NCBI RefSeq assembly: GCF_002943715.1
Contig: NZ_MQUA01000014.1
Span: forward strand, 434,001-498,000
Reading direction: 5' to 3'
Source: Polaribacter filamentus
GTDB lineage: Bacteria; Bacteroidota; Bacteroidia; Flavobacteriales; Flavobacteriaceae
Length of the DNA: 64,000 bases
How positions within the stretch are numbered: the stretch's first letter is position 1; each line of letters opens with the position of its first letter. The position numbers and the translations under genes are program-made. A model generated the notes under the pieces. The model made no database searches. It was not told the origin of the DNA and worked only from the letters and a program-made list of their open reading frames with translations. Below, in pieces: positions 55,106-64,000 of the stretch.

Positions 55106-56467
55106 ATGAATAATGTAGGCATTATCTTATCCCTAGTTTTTATAGTAATTACAGCAAGATTTTTATTAAAAAAATACAATCCGCATGCGGTTTTATTATT
55201 TTCTGGATTGGCAATGTTATTGCTCTCTCAATTATTAAATTTTAAAATGCCAATTTTAGAAGATCCTACAGGTTTTTCTGGTTTTGATTTTTTTAGATAT
55301 ATTAAAGAATCTTTCGCTAAAACGAATGCTGGCGTTGGTCTTATGATTATGTCTATCGGAGGATTTGTAGCATATATCGATAAAATAGGAGCCTCAAAAG
55401 CACTGGTTTTTATTGCGATGAAACCGTTAAATTTCTTCAAAAAAAGACCTTATATAGCTGCATCATTAGTAATACCTATCGGGCAAGTATTATTTGTAGC
55501 AATTCCGTCTGCAGCAGGTTTAAGTTTGTTATTAATGGCGTCATTATTTCCGATATTAACAAATTTAGGCGTTAGCAAATTATCGGCAGTTTCGGTAATT
55601 ACAGCAACAACAGCTTTTGGTATTGGTCCGGCTTCCGCAATTACTGCGAGTGCCACTACCATTGCGGATTTAGATGCTATTGAGTTCTTTTTAAGTTATC
55701 AAATTCCGTTAGTTTATCCGCTTACAATTTCTATGATGATTACCTATTATTTTGTGAATAGATACTTTGATAAAAAAGATAAGAATGTATTGGAAGTTAA
55801 AGAAGTAGAAAACGAAAAACTAGAGGTTCCGTTAATTTATGCGATCATTCCTGTACTACCAATTATTTTATTAATTGTGTTTTCAGAAATCTTTGGTTTA
55901 CTGCCTTTTCCAATTTCATTGGATACCACAACAGCAATGTTTATTAGTTTATTTATTGCGTTGCTTTTTGAATTTATTAGACTAAGAAAAATTAGAGAAG
56001 TAATGGATTCTCTTAAAATATTTTGGAACGGAATGGGAAATATTTTTAAAACCGTTGTTACTTTAATCATTACTGCAGATATTTTTGCCAAAGGATTAAT
56101 CAGTTTAGGCTTTATTGATGGCTTAATTGATATTTCTCAAGGTTTAGGTTTTGGTGCAGTTGGTATAGGAATTATGATGTCAGTCATGATATTTTTAGCA
56201 TCGATGCTCATGGGAAGTGGAAATGCATCATTTTTTGCATTTGGTCCATTAGTGCCAAAAATTGCAAAATCTTTAGGTGTAGAATCAACATCTATCATTT
56301 TACCAATGAATTTATCAGCATCTATGGGTAGAACAGTTTCGCCAGTTGCAGGTGTAATTATTGCAACTGCAGAAATTGCTGGTGTAACTACTTTACAGAT
56401 TGTAAAACGAAATTTAATTCCATTAGTAGTCGCTTTAATAATAATGTTATTATATCATTTTATATAA
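55106..56467 (+). CDS. DcuC-like C4-dicarboxylate transporter
   Basis: This is a 453-residue, ~12-helix transporter. Characteristic stretches are NPHAVLLFSGLAMLLLSQLL, GVGLMIMSIGGFVAYIDKIG, GQVLFVAIPSAAGLSLLLMA and LMGSGNASFFAFGPLVPKIA, matching the DcuC family of C4-dicarboxylate/aspartate exchangers. It lies 17 bp after the lipoprotein gene and 4 bp before the isoaspartyl dipeptidase gene, so the three form one operon. It would move the products (aspartate, fumarate or similar). Confidence 0.88.
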   Translation: MNNVGIILSLVFIVITARFLLKKYNPHAVLLFSGLAMLLLSQLLNFKMPILEDPTGFSGFDFFRYIKESFAKTNAGVGLMIMSIGGFVAYIDKIGASKALVFIAMKPLNFFKKRPYIAASLVIPIGQVLFVAIPSAAGLSLLLMASLFPILTNLGVSKLSAVSVITATTAFGIGPASAITASATTIADLDAIEFFLSYQIPLVYPLTISMMITYYFVNRYFDKKDKNVLEVKEVENEKLEVPLIYAIIPVLPIILLIVFSEIFGLLPFPISLDTTTAMFISLFIALLFEFIRLRKIREVMDSLKIFWNGMGNIFKTVVTLIITADIFAKGLISLGFIDGLIDISQGLGFGAVGIGIMMSVMIFLASMLMGSGNASFFAFGPLVPKIAKSLGVESTSIILPMNLSASMGRTVSPVAGVIIATAEIAGVTTLQIVKRNLIPLVVALIIMLLYHFI

Positions 56468-56470
56468 ATT

Positions 56471-57618
56471 ATGTTAACACTTATAAAAAATACAACTCTT
56501 TATTCACCTAAAAAATTAGGGACAAAAGATGTTTTAATTGCTGGTAAAAAAATTGTTGCCATTGGCGATAATCTAGATGCTTTTAAAAATAAAGAAGTTA
56601 CTATTTTTGATGCAAAAGGAAAAATTACAACACCAGGCCTTATTGATCAGCATATTCATATTAACGGAGCCGGCGGTAAACAGGGTTTTGCCTCGATGAC
56701 GCCAGAAATAAGTATATCAGAATTAATTGCCTGCGGTACAACCACAGTAAACGGTTTATTGGGCACAGACGGAACTGCAAGAAATATAAAAAGTTTGTAC
56801 GGTAAAGCAAAAGCATTAGAAGAGGAAGGTATTTCTTCTTATATATTTTGTGGTTATTATGGCGTAGACTCTTTAACAGTAACAGGCTCTATTGAAGACG
56901 ATATGGTTTTTATTGATAAAGTTTTAGGTTGTAAAATTGCTATTAGTGATATCCGTTCTTCATACCCAACCGCGCAAGAACTCATCAGAAAATTAAGAGC
57001 TGTCCGAGTTGGGGGTTTTTTAAGTCAGAAAAAAGGAATTTTACATGTTCATTTAGGTGGATTAGATTCAAAATTAGACCCACTTTTTGAATTGGTAGAA
57101 AAATATCAATTTCCGATCGAGCATATTTCTCCAACACACGTTGGCCGAACTAAGGAACTTTTTGACGATGCGATTCGGTTTGCTAAAATGGGGGGATTAT
57201 AGACATTACCACAGGAGCGTCTCAATATACGGCACCTTATAAATCGGTTTTATATGCTTTAGAACAAGGAGCATCCATAGAAAATATGACCTTTAGTACA
57301 GATGGAAATGCAGGATTAACCAAGTTTGACGAAAACAAAAAACCTATTGGGGTTAAAAAAGCGCCAATTGACACCAATTTAAAAGAAACTATTTTATTAA
57401 TTCAAAAAGGTAAATTACCAATAGAAGAAGCCTTTAAATTAATTACAACAAACCCTGCAAAAAATTTGGGTTTAAAACACAAAGGAAAAATAGAAGTTGG
57501 CTATGATGCAGATTTTTGTTTTTTTGACGCTAATTTAAAGTTAACAGATGTTTTTGCCAACGGAAAACAAATGATGAAAGATACAGAAATCATTGTAAAA
57601 GGAACATTTGAAACCTAA
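56471..57618 (+). pseudogene. iadA: Isoaspartyl dipeptidase (beta-aspartyl-peptidase, M38), one frameshift
   Basis: The frames 56471-57202 and about 57203-57618 together give a ~382-residue amidohydrolase. Metal and active-site motifs: GLIDQHIHINGAGGKQGFAS (His pair), GILHVHLGGLDSKLDPLFEL, PIEHISPTHVGRTKELFDDA and NMTFSTDGNAGLTKFDENKK (Asp). These match IadA, which splits beta-aspartyl dipeptides. The frames rejoin (KMGGIIDITTGASQY) if one G is added to the G6 run at 57191-57196. Could be a sequencing indel or a recent inactivation. Confidence 0.85.
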
Positions 57619-57619
57619 T

Positions 57620-58936
57620 ATGAAACAGAATCGTATGAAAATATATAGAATCTTATTTGCCATTATAGGTATTTTAAGTTGCTTAAATGCAATAGCTCAA
57701 GACACAGAATTAAATAGCTATACATTTGGTGAAGGCATTGATTTTGATGCTGAAAAAGGTGGTAAATTTAAATTAGAAGGATATATACAGCCATATTTTG
57801 AATCTAAGGGTTACTCTGAGGTAGATGAAACTGCAAACAGGTACAGAATGCGTAGAATGCGTTTAAGATTGTCTGGAAACTCCGCAAATGAACGTTTTAG
57901 TTATCGTTTTCAAGTAGATTTAGCAGGCGCAAATGAAGTAGATGATGAGGAAGGAAACAATTATTTATTAGATGCCTATATTGCTTATGATATTACTAAA
58001 AGAATAGAAGTTGCGTTTGGCCAAAGAGCAACGTATACAGACAATAGAGAGTTGTTTATGAATTCTTACGCGCTGCAATTAGTGGAAAGAAGTAGATTAA
58101 CATCTGCATTTGCTTCTATTAGAGAATTTGGTTTATTTCTTAGAGGAAACTTTAAAACCGGTAATGGAACTTATTTAAGACCCTATTTTGCACTAACAAC
58201 TGGCGATGGGCCTAATGTTTTTTCGAAAGATAGAGGTGGTCTAAAAATTGGAGGTCGATTAGATTTTCTTCCTTTTGGAACTTTTACAAATTTTGGTCAA
58301 TTCAGACAAGCAGATATTGTTCGAGAACGTGCACCAAAACTAGCAGTTGGTGTTCATTATAGCCACAACAATGGTATGAGCAGCAGAAGAGGTCGTGAAA
58401 GTGGTGCTATTGTGTATTTAGATGCAAATAATAACGAATCATTACCTAATTATACCAAATATGGAGTTGATTTTATTTTTAAATATTTAGGTTTTTCAGT
58501 ACTTGGAGAATATATTAATGCAGATGCTTTTGTTCCTGCAAACATTTCACAACGTGTCAGAATTGATGGTTCTACATCAACTAATTTTGATGTAAACGGA
58601 ACGATGAATGTAGACAGTTATGTAAGAGGAAGAATGATGTTAGGAGAAGCGTACAACATTCAAGGAGGCTATATTTTTAAAAACGGAGTTTCTTTGGATG
58701 CACGATATACCCATTTAATTGCAGATGAAAATTCATTTCTAAACAACGCCACTTTTTACAACAGACCAAACTATTATACAATAGGTGTAACAAAATATTT
58801 AACAAGGAGTTATGGCGCTAAAATTCAAGCATCGTATACCATAACAGATGGTAGTGATGGTGTTAATACCAATAAAGGATTACCAACTACAGAAGATGAA
58901 AATATTTTTAGATTAATTCTAACATTAGCTTTTTAA
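57620..58936 (+). CDS. OprO/OprP-like outer-membrane porin 1
   Basis: This is a protein of about 438 residues with a signal peptide (FAIIGILSCLNAIAQ). The beta-barrel is of the phosphate-selective porin O/P family (LEGYIQPYFESKGYSEVDET, YRMRRMRLRLSGNSANERFS, GGRLDFLPFGTF). ATG 57620 is chosen because the longer frame would need TTG at 57608 and overlap iadA. The last residues end in Phe (LILTLAF), as outer-membrane barrels do. It probably lets the anionic substrate or products cross the outer membrane. Confidence 0.85.
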   Translation: MKQNRMKIYRILFAIIGILSCLNAIAQDTELNSYTFGEGIDFDAEKGGKFKLEGYIQPYFESKGYSEVDETANRYRMRRMRLRLSGNSANERFSYRFQVDLAGANEVDDEEGNNYLLDAYIAYDITKRIEVAFGQRATYTDNRELFMNSYALQLVERSRLTSAFASIREFGLFLRGNFKTGNGTYLRPYFALTTGDGPNVFSKDRGGLKIGGRLDFLPFGTFTNFGQFRQADIVRERAPKLAVGVHYSHNNGMSSRRGRESGAIVYLDANNNESLPNYTKYGVDFIFKYLGFSVLGEYINADAFVPANISQRVRIDGSTSTNFDVNGTMNVDSYVRGRMMLGEAYNIQGGYIFKNGVSLDARYTHLIADENSFLNNATFYNRPNYYTIGVTKYLTRSYGAKIQASYTITDGSDGVNTNKGLPTTEDENIFRLILTLAF

Positions 58937-58938
58937 GG

Positions 58939-60474
58939 ATGAAAAAAACAATCTATACATTATTAATTTTATTGATTTCATTGCCAATTGCTGGACAATT
59001 AAGTCAGCAATCAAAAAATATTACAGAAACTTTTTTTCCTGATGTTACATCCGTAGAAAATGTGACGCCTGCTTTAAAAAAGAAAAAAGGCTATACAAAT
59101 TATAAAGAACTAAAAAGTTTTTTGAATGGTTTGGTAGTTGAAAATCCTCAAAAAATAAAATTATCTATTATAGGTAAAACTCAAAAAGGAAGAGAAATTC
59201 CGATGGTTATTTTAACGAATCCAAATCAAAAAGAAAAAGTTAGGGTTTGGATGCAAGGTGGGTTGCATGGGGATGAATCGGCAAGTACAGAAGGAATGTT
59301 GTATTTAATTCATCAATTATTAAATGATGAAAAATATAAAAATATTTTAGATGATATTGAGTTGGCAATTGTGCCCATGGCAAATATTGATGGCTATTTA
59401 AAAAAAGACAGATATGCTGCAAATGGATTAGATTTAAACAGAGATCAAGCCAAATTAATGGCGCCAGAAAGTGTAGTTTTAAAGAATGCCTTTGTAGCCT
59501 TTAATCCTGAAGTTGCTGTAGATTTTCATGAATTTAGACCTTTTAGAAGAGATTTAGCAATGATGGGCAATTTTGGTGTTGTAACCTTATACGACGCTAT
59601 GTTTTTAAATACAGGTAATTTAAATGTACCAAAAAATTTAAGAGATCTCACAGAAAATATTTTTGTGAAAAATGCACAAAAAAGTTTAAAAAGTTTTGGT
59701 TTTAACACCGTTCCATATGTTTCTACAGCCGATTATAATGGTGAGGTAGTTTTTAATCAAGGTTCTTTAAATTCAAGATCAAGCGTTACAAATTATGCCT
59801 TAACAAATACCATAGCCACTTTACTAGAAGTTAGAGGTGTAGGTATTGGTAAAACCTCTTTTAAAAGAAGAGTTTTTATTACCTTTTCTGTAGCAATATC
59901 CTTTCTGGAAACAACCAAAAATAATAAATTATTGGTCAAAGAGGAAATTGAAAAAGCAATCAATGAACAAAGAGAAGATGTCGTTGTAACTCATAAAAGA
60001 CCAATTTATAAAGATACAATTCAAGTTATTGATTTAAACACAGAACGAATAATTGATTTAGAAGTAAAAAAACGAGATGCCGCTAGAGTAAAACCAATTC
60101 TTGTAAGAAAAAGACCAATTGCCTATTATTTGGACGAAGATCAAAAAATACTTGTCGATAAAATGCGAATTTTAGGAGTAAAAGTAGCGCAGCTATCAAC
60201 AGATGAAGAAAAAATGTCTGAAAGTTACACGATTACGTATTACGATAAAAACTTCAAAAAATACGAGAAAGTTAATCAGCAAGACGTAAGAACAATGATT
60301 ATAAAAGAGAAAAAAATGTTCAAAAAGGGAACTTATAAGGTCTCTATGAATCAAAAAAGAGCAAACATCGTTATTGAACTTTTAGAGCCAGAAGCGCCCA
60401 ATAGTTTTGTAAGTTTTGGTCTTTTAAAAACCAAAGAAGGAGCGCAATTACCAATATATAGAATTTTAAATTAA
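58939..60474 (+). CDS. Secreted M14-family zinc carboxypeptidase
   Basis: This is a 511-residue protein with a signal peptide (TLLILLISLPIAGQ). The M14 domain has zinc ligands in MQGGLHGDESASTEGMLYLI (His and Glu) and in VAVDFHEFRPFRRD (second His), NGLDLNRDQAKL (Asn-Arg substrate site) and LLEVRGVG (catalytic Glu). The C-terminal ~180 residues are a beta-rich extension. It likely removes C-terminal residues from peptides in the periplasm. Two bp after porin 1. Confidence 0.9.
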   Translation: MKKTIYTLLILLISLPIAGQLSQQSKNITETFFPDVTSVENVTPALKKKKGYTNYKELKSFLNGLVVENPQKIKLSIIGKTQKGREIPMVILTNPNQKEKVRVWMQGGLHGDESASTEGMLYLIHQLLNDEKYKNILDDIELAIVPMANIDGYLKKDRYAANGLDLNRDQAKLMAPESVVLKNAFVAFNPEVAVDFHEFRPFRRDLAMMGNFGVVTLYDAMFLNTGNLNVPKNLRDLTENIFVKNAQKSLKSFGFNTVPYVSTADYNGEVVFNQGSLNSRSSVTNYALTNTIATLLEVRGVGIGKTSFKRRVFITFSVAISFLETTKNNKLLVKEEIEKAINEQREDVVVTHKRPIYKDTIQVIDLNTERIIDLEVKKRDAARVKPILVRKRPIAYYLDEDQKILVDKMRILGVKVAQLSTDEEKMSESYTITYYDKNFKKYEKVNQQDVRTMIIKEKKMFKKGTYKVSMNQKRANIVIELLEPEAPNSFVSFGLLKTKEGAQLPIYRILN

Positions 60475-60492
60475 AAATAAATACAATCGAAT

Positions 60493-61755
60493 ATGAAACG
60501 ATTTCAGAACTTCAATTTTAGGATAACACTTTGTACTTTTTTATGTGTTTGTGTTCCTTTTTTTGCAATAGCTCAAGATGATGATGAAGACCAAGATCAG
60601 GAAAATGATAGAAATAAGGTGAGTTTTAATGTAGGTAGTGGCTTAAATTTTTCTTTGAACGATAATCAATATCAGTTTAATTTGGGTGGTTTTGTTCAAC
60701 CAAGTTTTATGTCTTCCAAAGCAGATGGTCTTGACCGAGAAAACGAATTTAATTCTAGAAGATCTTATTTGTATTTTTCTGGAAATGCGGTAAAAGAAAA
60801 GGTGAGCTTTCTATTTCAGTTAGATTATAGTTTGCAAGAACCTTTGTTGGATGCTTGGATTGCATATCATCCTCACGAATCAACAACCATTACTATTGGT
60901 CAAAAACAAACGTTTTTAAACAATAGAGAAATGATGTATAGAGAAGATCGTTTGCAATTTACAAACCGTAGTTTTTTAAGTACTAATTTTAGTGAAACTG
61001 GTAGAGAATTTGGAGTTTTTGTAAGTTCTAAATTTGGCGATAAATTCGGAATTGCACCAATGTTAGCAGTAACTTCTGGCGATGGAAGAAACTCTTTTGG
61101 AGCAAATTCTAGAGATACAGATTTAGGTGGAATCAAATATGGTGGACGTTTAGACTTATATCCTTTAGGATTTTTTAAACCAGGAAACGATTTAACAAGC
61201 ACGGATTTAGAAAGAGAAGAAAAATTAAAATTCGTTCTTGGGTTTGCAGGAAGTCATAATATAGGTACAAGTAATGCTGTTGGCGAAGGTCATGGAAATT
61301 ATATTTTATATGATGTAAATGGCGAAAATAATTACCCAGATTACGTACAAATTTATGCCGATATTTTACTAAAATATCAAGGTTTTTCTTTATTAGCAGA
61401 ATATGTAAATGCAAGCGCTTCTAATATAAACGAAACCTATATCGATGCAAATGCAACACAAATTTTAGCACCAACTCAAATAAGCGATTTTTTAACTTTA
61501 GGCGATAGTTTTAACGTGCAAGTTGGTTATGTAACCGTAAGTGGTTTTAGTTTTGATGCGCGTTACGAAAACAGAACGCAAGAATTTGTTACAAACGTAA
61601 GTTCTGTTTTGCAAAGTGCCAATGCAACTACTTTTGGTTTGTCTAAATATTTTGTTGGCAACAGCTTAAAAGTACAGTCTTCATACAGTAACTACAATCC
61701 AAAAATTGGCACTAACATAAATCAGATTGATTTGTTATTTCAGATTACTTTCTAA
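60493..61755 (+). CDS. OprO/OprP-like outer-membrane porin 2
   Basis: This is a 420-residue porin paralogous to the one at 57620. It has a signal peptide (CTFLCVCVPFFAIAQ), an acidic linker (DDDEDQDQENDRN), and the barrel (NLGGFVQPSFMSSKADGLDR, GGRLDLYPLGFFKPGNDLTS), ending in Phe. It overlaps the next gene by one base (TAATG), so they are co-translated. Confidence 0.85.
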   Translation: MKRFQNFNFRITLCTFLCVCVPFFAIAQDDDEDQDQENDRNKVSFNVGSGLNFSLNDNQYQFNLGGFVQPSFMSSKADGLDRENEFNSRRSYLYFSGNAVKEKVSFLFQLDYSLQEPLLDAWIAYHPHESTTITIGQKQTFLNNREMMYREDRLQFTNRSFLSTNFSETGREFGVFVSSKFGDKFGIAPMLAVTSGDGRNSFGANSRDTDLGGIKYGGRLDLYPLGFFKPGNDLTSTDLEREEKLKFVLGFAGSHNIGTSNAVGEGHGNYILYDVNGENNYPDYVQIYADILLKYQGFSLLAEYVNASASNINETYIDANATQILAPTQISDFLTLGDSFNVQVGYVTVSGFSFDARYENRTQEFVTNVSSVLQSANATTFGLSKYFVGNSLKVQSSYSNYNPKIGTNINQIDLLFQITF

Positions 61756-62897
61756 TGAAAAAAAGTGTCATATTTATTTTATTTAGTTACTGTATTTTGT
61801 CATTATATAGTCAAAATTTAATACCAAATACAACTGGTTCATTTACCTATAATCCTTCAGGAGCATTGAGTTCAAAATCTATTGAAGTTTTTTATCATAT
61901 TCCTAACGGAGAGGTAAAAACGATGCCAATAGTAATGTCTTTTCACGGCGTAAATAGAAATGCAGCTGATTACAGAGATTATTGGATATCTATGGCAAAC
62001 AATAATAAATTCATGGTATTTGCACCACAGTTTTCTGATGAGGATTTCTCAACAGGAGATGCGTATAATTTAGCCAATATTTTTAATGATGGAGATAATC
62101 CTTCTTTATCAACATTTAATGCAAAAGAAGAATGGACTTTTTCTGTTTTAGATCCTTTGTTTGAACAAATAAAGTCAGCCGTTTCTGGTACGCAAGAAAA
62201 ATATAATGGTTGGGGCCATTCTGCTGGTGCACAATTTTTACAACGTTTTGTTTTGTATTTACCAAATAGTAAATTAGATATTGCAGTTTGCTCAAACGCT
62301 GGTTGGTATACTGTTCCTGAGTTCTCTATCGATTTTCCTTACGGATTAAAAAAAGGCCAATTGCCAAATTCAGATTTAAAACTAGCTCTTTCTAAAAAGC
62401 TAATCATTCATTTAGGAACTGGAGACACAGACCAAAGCTCTTCAGGATTAAGACATAATGCAGTTGTAGATACTCAACAAGGTTTAAGTAGATTGGTTAG
62501 AGGACGCTATTTTTTCACAGAAAGTCAATCAACAGCACAATCTTTAAATACTACTTTTAATTGGGAAAAGGATGAGGTTTTTTTAGTAGCACATGAGGCT
62601 CAAAAAATGGCTAACGATGCTCTAAAGCATATTTTAAAAAGCACTCTTTCTATTGATGAACAACTCAAAAATAACTTAATTATATTTTATCCAAACCCTG
62701 TAACAACTATTTTAACTTTTGATAACTCAAAACTAAAATCTAAAAATGCTGCTTTGTATTCGATTACTGGCAAAAAAGCATCTTCTTTTTTATTTAATAG
62801 CTTTGTTGCAAATCAAAATATTGATGTCTCCAAATTAGCAAACGGAATTTACTTTTTAAAAGTTGGTACTTCTTTAGTAAAGGTTCTCAAAAAATAA
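61755..62897 (+). CDS. Secreted alpha/beta hydrolase with T9SS tail (PHB-depolymerase-like)
   Basis: This is a 380-residue protein with a signal peptide (IFILFSYCILSLYSQ). The hydrolase part has PIVMSFHGVNRNAADYRDYW, NGWGHSAGAQFLQRFVLYLP (nucleophile Ser), HLGTGDTDQSSSGLRHNAVV and VFLVAHEAQKMANDALKHIL (His). It is homologous to the lipoprotein at 49681 and adds a T9SS tail (IFYPNPVTTILTFDNSKLKS ... NGIYFLKV). One copy is a lipoprotein and the other goes through T9SS, so the same activity seems placed both at the cell and outside. Confidence 0.87.
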   Translation: MKKSVIFILFSYCILSLYSQNLIPNTTGSFTYNPSGALSSKSIEVFYHIPNGEVKTMPIVMSFHGVNRNAADYRDYWISMANNNKFMVFAPQFSDEDFSTGDAYNLANIFNDGDNPSLSTFNAKEEWTFSVLDPLFEQIKSAVSGTQEKYNGWGHSAGAQFLQRFVLYLPNSKLDIAVCSNAGWYTVPEFSIDFPYGLKKGQLPNSDLKLALSKKLIIHLGTGDTDQSSSGLRHNAVVDTQQGLSRLVRGRYFFTESQSTAQSLNTTFNWEKDEVFLVAHEAQKMANDALKHILKSTLSIDEQLKNNLIIFYPNPVTTILTFDNSKLKSKNAALYSITGKKASSFLFNSFVANQNIDVSKLANGIYFLKVGTSLVKVLKK

Positions 62898-63259
62898 ATA
62901 GTTTGTTTTCACCAACAATCTATAATTCATGCTTGTAAATTATATTGCTGATGCAAAATGAGTTGGATAACATGTTCGTAATTCTTTAGATAGAAGATAG
63001 TCATGTGTAATATAGTTTGTATGCGCTCTATAAAGTTATATTGGACATATTATTTCTGATAGATAGCTTTAAAAGAAATAGTTTATGCGCTTTTAATTCT
63101 AGGTCTTTTGCTACCAATTTTCAATGACTACTTTAATGGACGGTCCATTTTACTAAAGCCGTTTACCTTAAGTGTAAATAGATGACCTCGCTACGTATTG
63201 GAAAATTTTGAGCAGCTACTTCTATCCAACAAGTCTGACAGGTTTAATGTAATACCAAT
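62898..63259. other. Intergenic stretch, nothing recognised
   Basis: There is no open frame with coding character and no repeat shared with the rest of the window. It separates the catabolic cluster from the IS630 element; one IS end is expected near 63245-63258. Confidence 0.5.
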
Positions 63260-64000
63260 TTAGTTAATAAATGCCGCATTAAATGCATTTAAAAAATGAT
63301 GATTTCCAGTTATAGATTTAATCGTTTCACTATCCATTTTCGTGACGGTTTTATGCAGCCATTCTTTAAGGTTTTCCATTTTTTCAAAGCGTTGATTTTT
63401 AAATCTATTTTTAATGTATTGCCAAACTTGTTCACAAGGATTTAACTCTGGATTATAAGGGGGGATTCTTAATAAATGAATATTTTCAGGTATTTCGATA
63501 TTCTTTGTTGAATGAAAACCTGCGTTATCGATTACCACAATTTTATATTCCTTAGGCTTATATAAAGAGAATTCTTTAAGATAGGCTTCGAATATTTTAG
63601 TATCAACACCATTAATTTCCCATACAAAACAATCTCCATTGATTGGGGAATAACTTCCATATAGATAAGTTGTTTTGAAAATATGCTGATAAGTAACTAT
63701 TGGTTTGACTCCACTAGCTGTTAAATATTTTCCTAAATGATTCATCATTCCAAATCTAGCTTCGTCTTGAAAATATAGATTTACCTCTTTGTATTTATTT
63801 TTATTTAGACTTAATCTAATGTTGTTTAGCGTATTAGGTAGTTTTTAAAAAGGCTTTTTCAGCCTCTACATTTTTTTTGTAATGAGATTTTCGCGGGCTT
63901 TTAAGTTTTGTTTTAAAATGTTGCTTTAAATACTCTCGAATACGTTGATATTTTATCTCAATCCCATAGGTTTCATTTACCCATATTTGCGCATCCCAAT
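63260..64000 (-). mobile_element. IS630-family element, transposase running off the right edge
   Basis: The main frame (63260-63748 from the first ATG, really open to about 63840) carries the DDE domain: VNLYFQDEARFGMMNHLGKY, YKIVVIDNAGFHSTKNIEIP and RIPPYNPELNPCEQVWQYIK, with all three acidic residues. A second frame towards the edge (DAQIWVNETYGIEIKYQRIR, EYLKQHFKTKLKSPRKSHYK) is the HTH half; the two are offset near 63840-63850, either a programmed shift or damage. The N-terminus lies beyond the window. Confidence 0.85.

Overview
The window is from an AT-rich member of the Bacteroidota, most likely a marine Flavobacteriaceae. Several secreted proteins end in type IX secretion (T9SS) sorting tails of the YPNP...Y type. 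The initiator tRNA has a Bacteroidota-type promoter (CTTG, 19 bp, TATATTTG). Insertion sequences of the IS3, IS6, IS30, IS982, IS1182 and IS630 families occur as whole copies or wrecks.

Layout. 0-10 kb: an IS6 remnant, a membrane-anchored AraC regulator, an unknown exported protein, three tandem copies of a small secreted DUF1566/Lcl-like gene on an exact 520-bp period, and a very large secreted metalloprotease broken by one frameshift. 10-14 kb: initiator tRNA-Met with a large serine recombinase whose reading frame runs into the tRNA, a MerR-like regulator, and small genes that look like an integrated element. 14-16 kb: IS wreckage. 19-25.7 kb: a TetR-controlled RND efflux operon (tolC-type, MFP, RND pump) with matching palindromes in front of both the regulator and the operon.

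16.4-47 kb (excluding the efflux operon) is the remarkable part. Small unrelated genes (OsmC, Asp/Glu racemase, GNAT, PhzF, cupin, DUF4386, C10 protease, NTF2-like, DUF1835, collagen-like and others) lie almost all on the minus strand. They are separated by about 15 related 100-230-bp non-coding units. Each unit ends in GTTRNNY/RNNYAAC-type cores. For most cassettes the 9-10 bases at the 5' edge are the reverse complement of the bases at the 3' edge, which is the signature of integron gene cassettes and attC sites. No integron integrase is visible, so this looks like an orphan attC cassette array in a flavobacterium. A group II intron sits inside one attC core, between GT and T, in the orientation opposite to the cassettes, as attC-targeting group II introns do. 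Many cassettes are decayed by frameshifts or in-frame TAA/TAG codons.

48-63 kb is a coherent catabolic cluster: DASS transporter, secreted alpha/beta hydrolase, divergent MocR-type regulator, two lamin-tail-domain proteins, DcuC-like C4-dicarboxylate transporter, isoaspartyl dipeptidase (frameshifted), two OprO/P-like porins, an M14 carboxypeptidase and a second secreted hydrolase. Together they suggest use of a beta-aspartyl or other aspartate-rich substrate, with aspartate or dicarboxylates taken up. The window ends in an IS630-family element that runs off the right edge.
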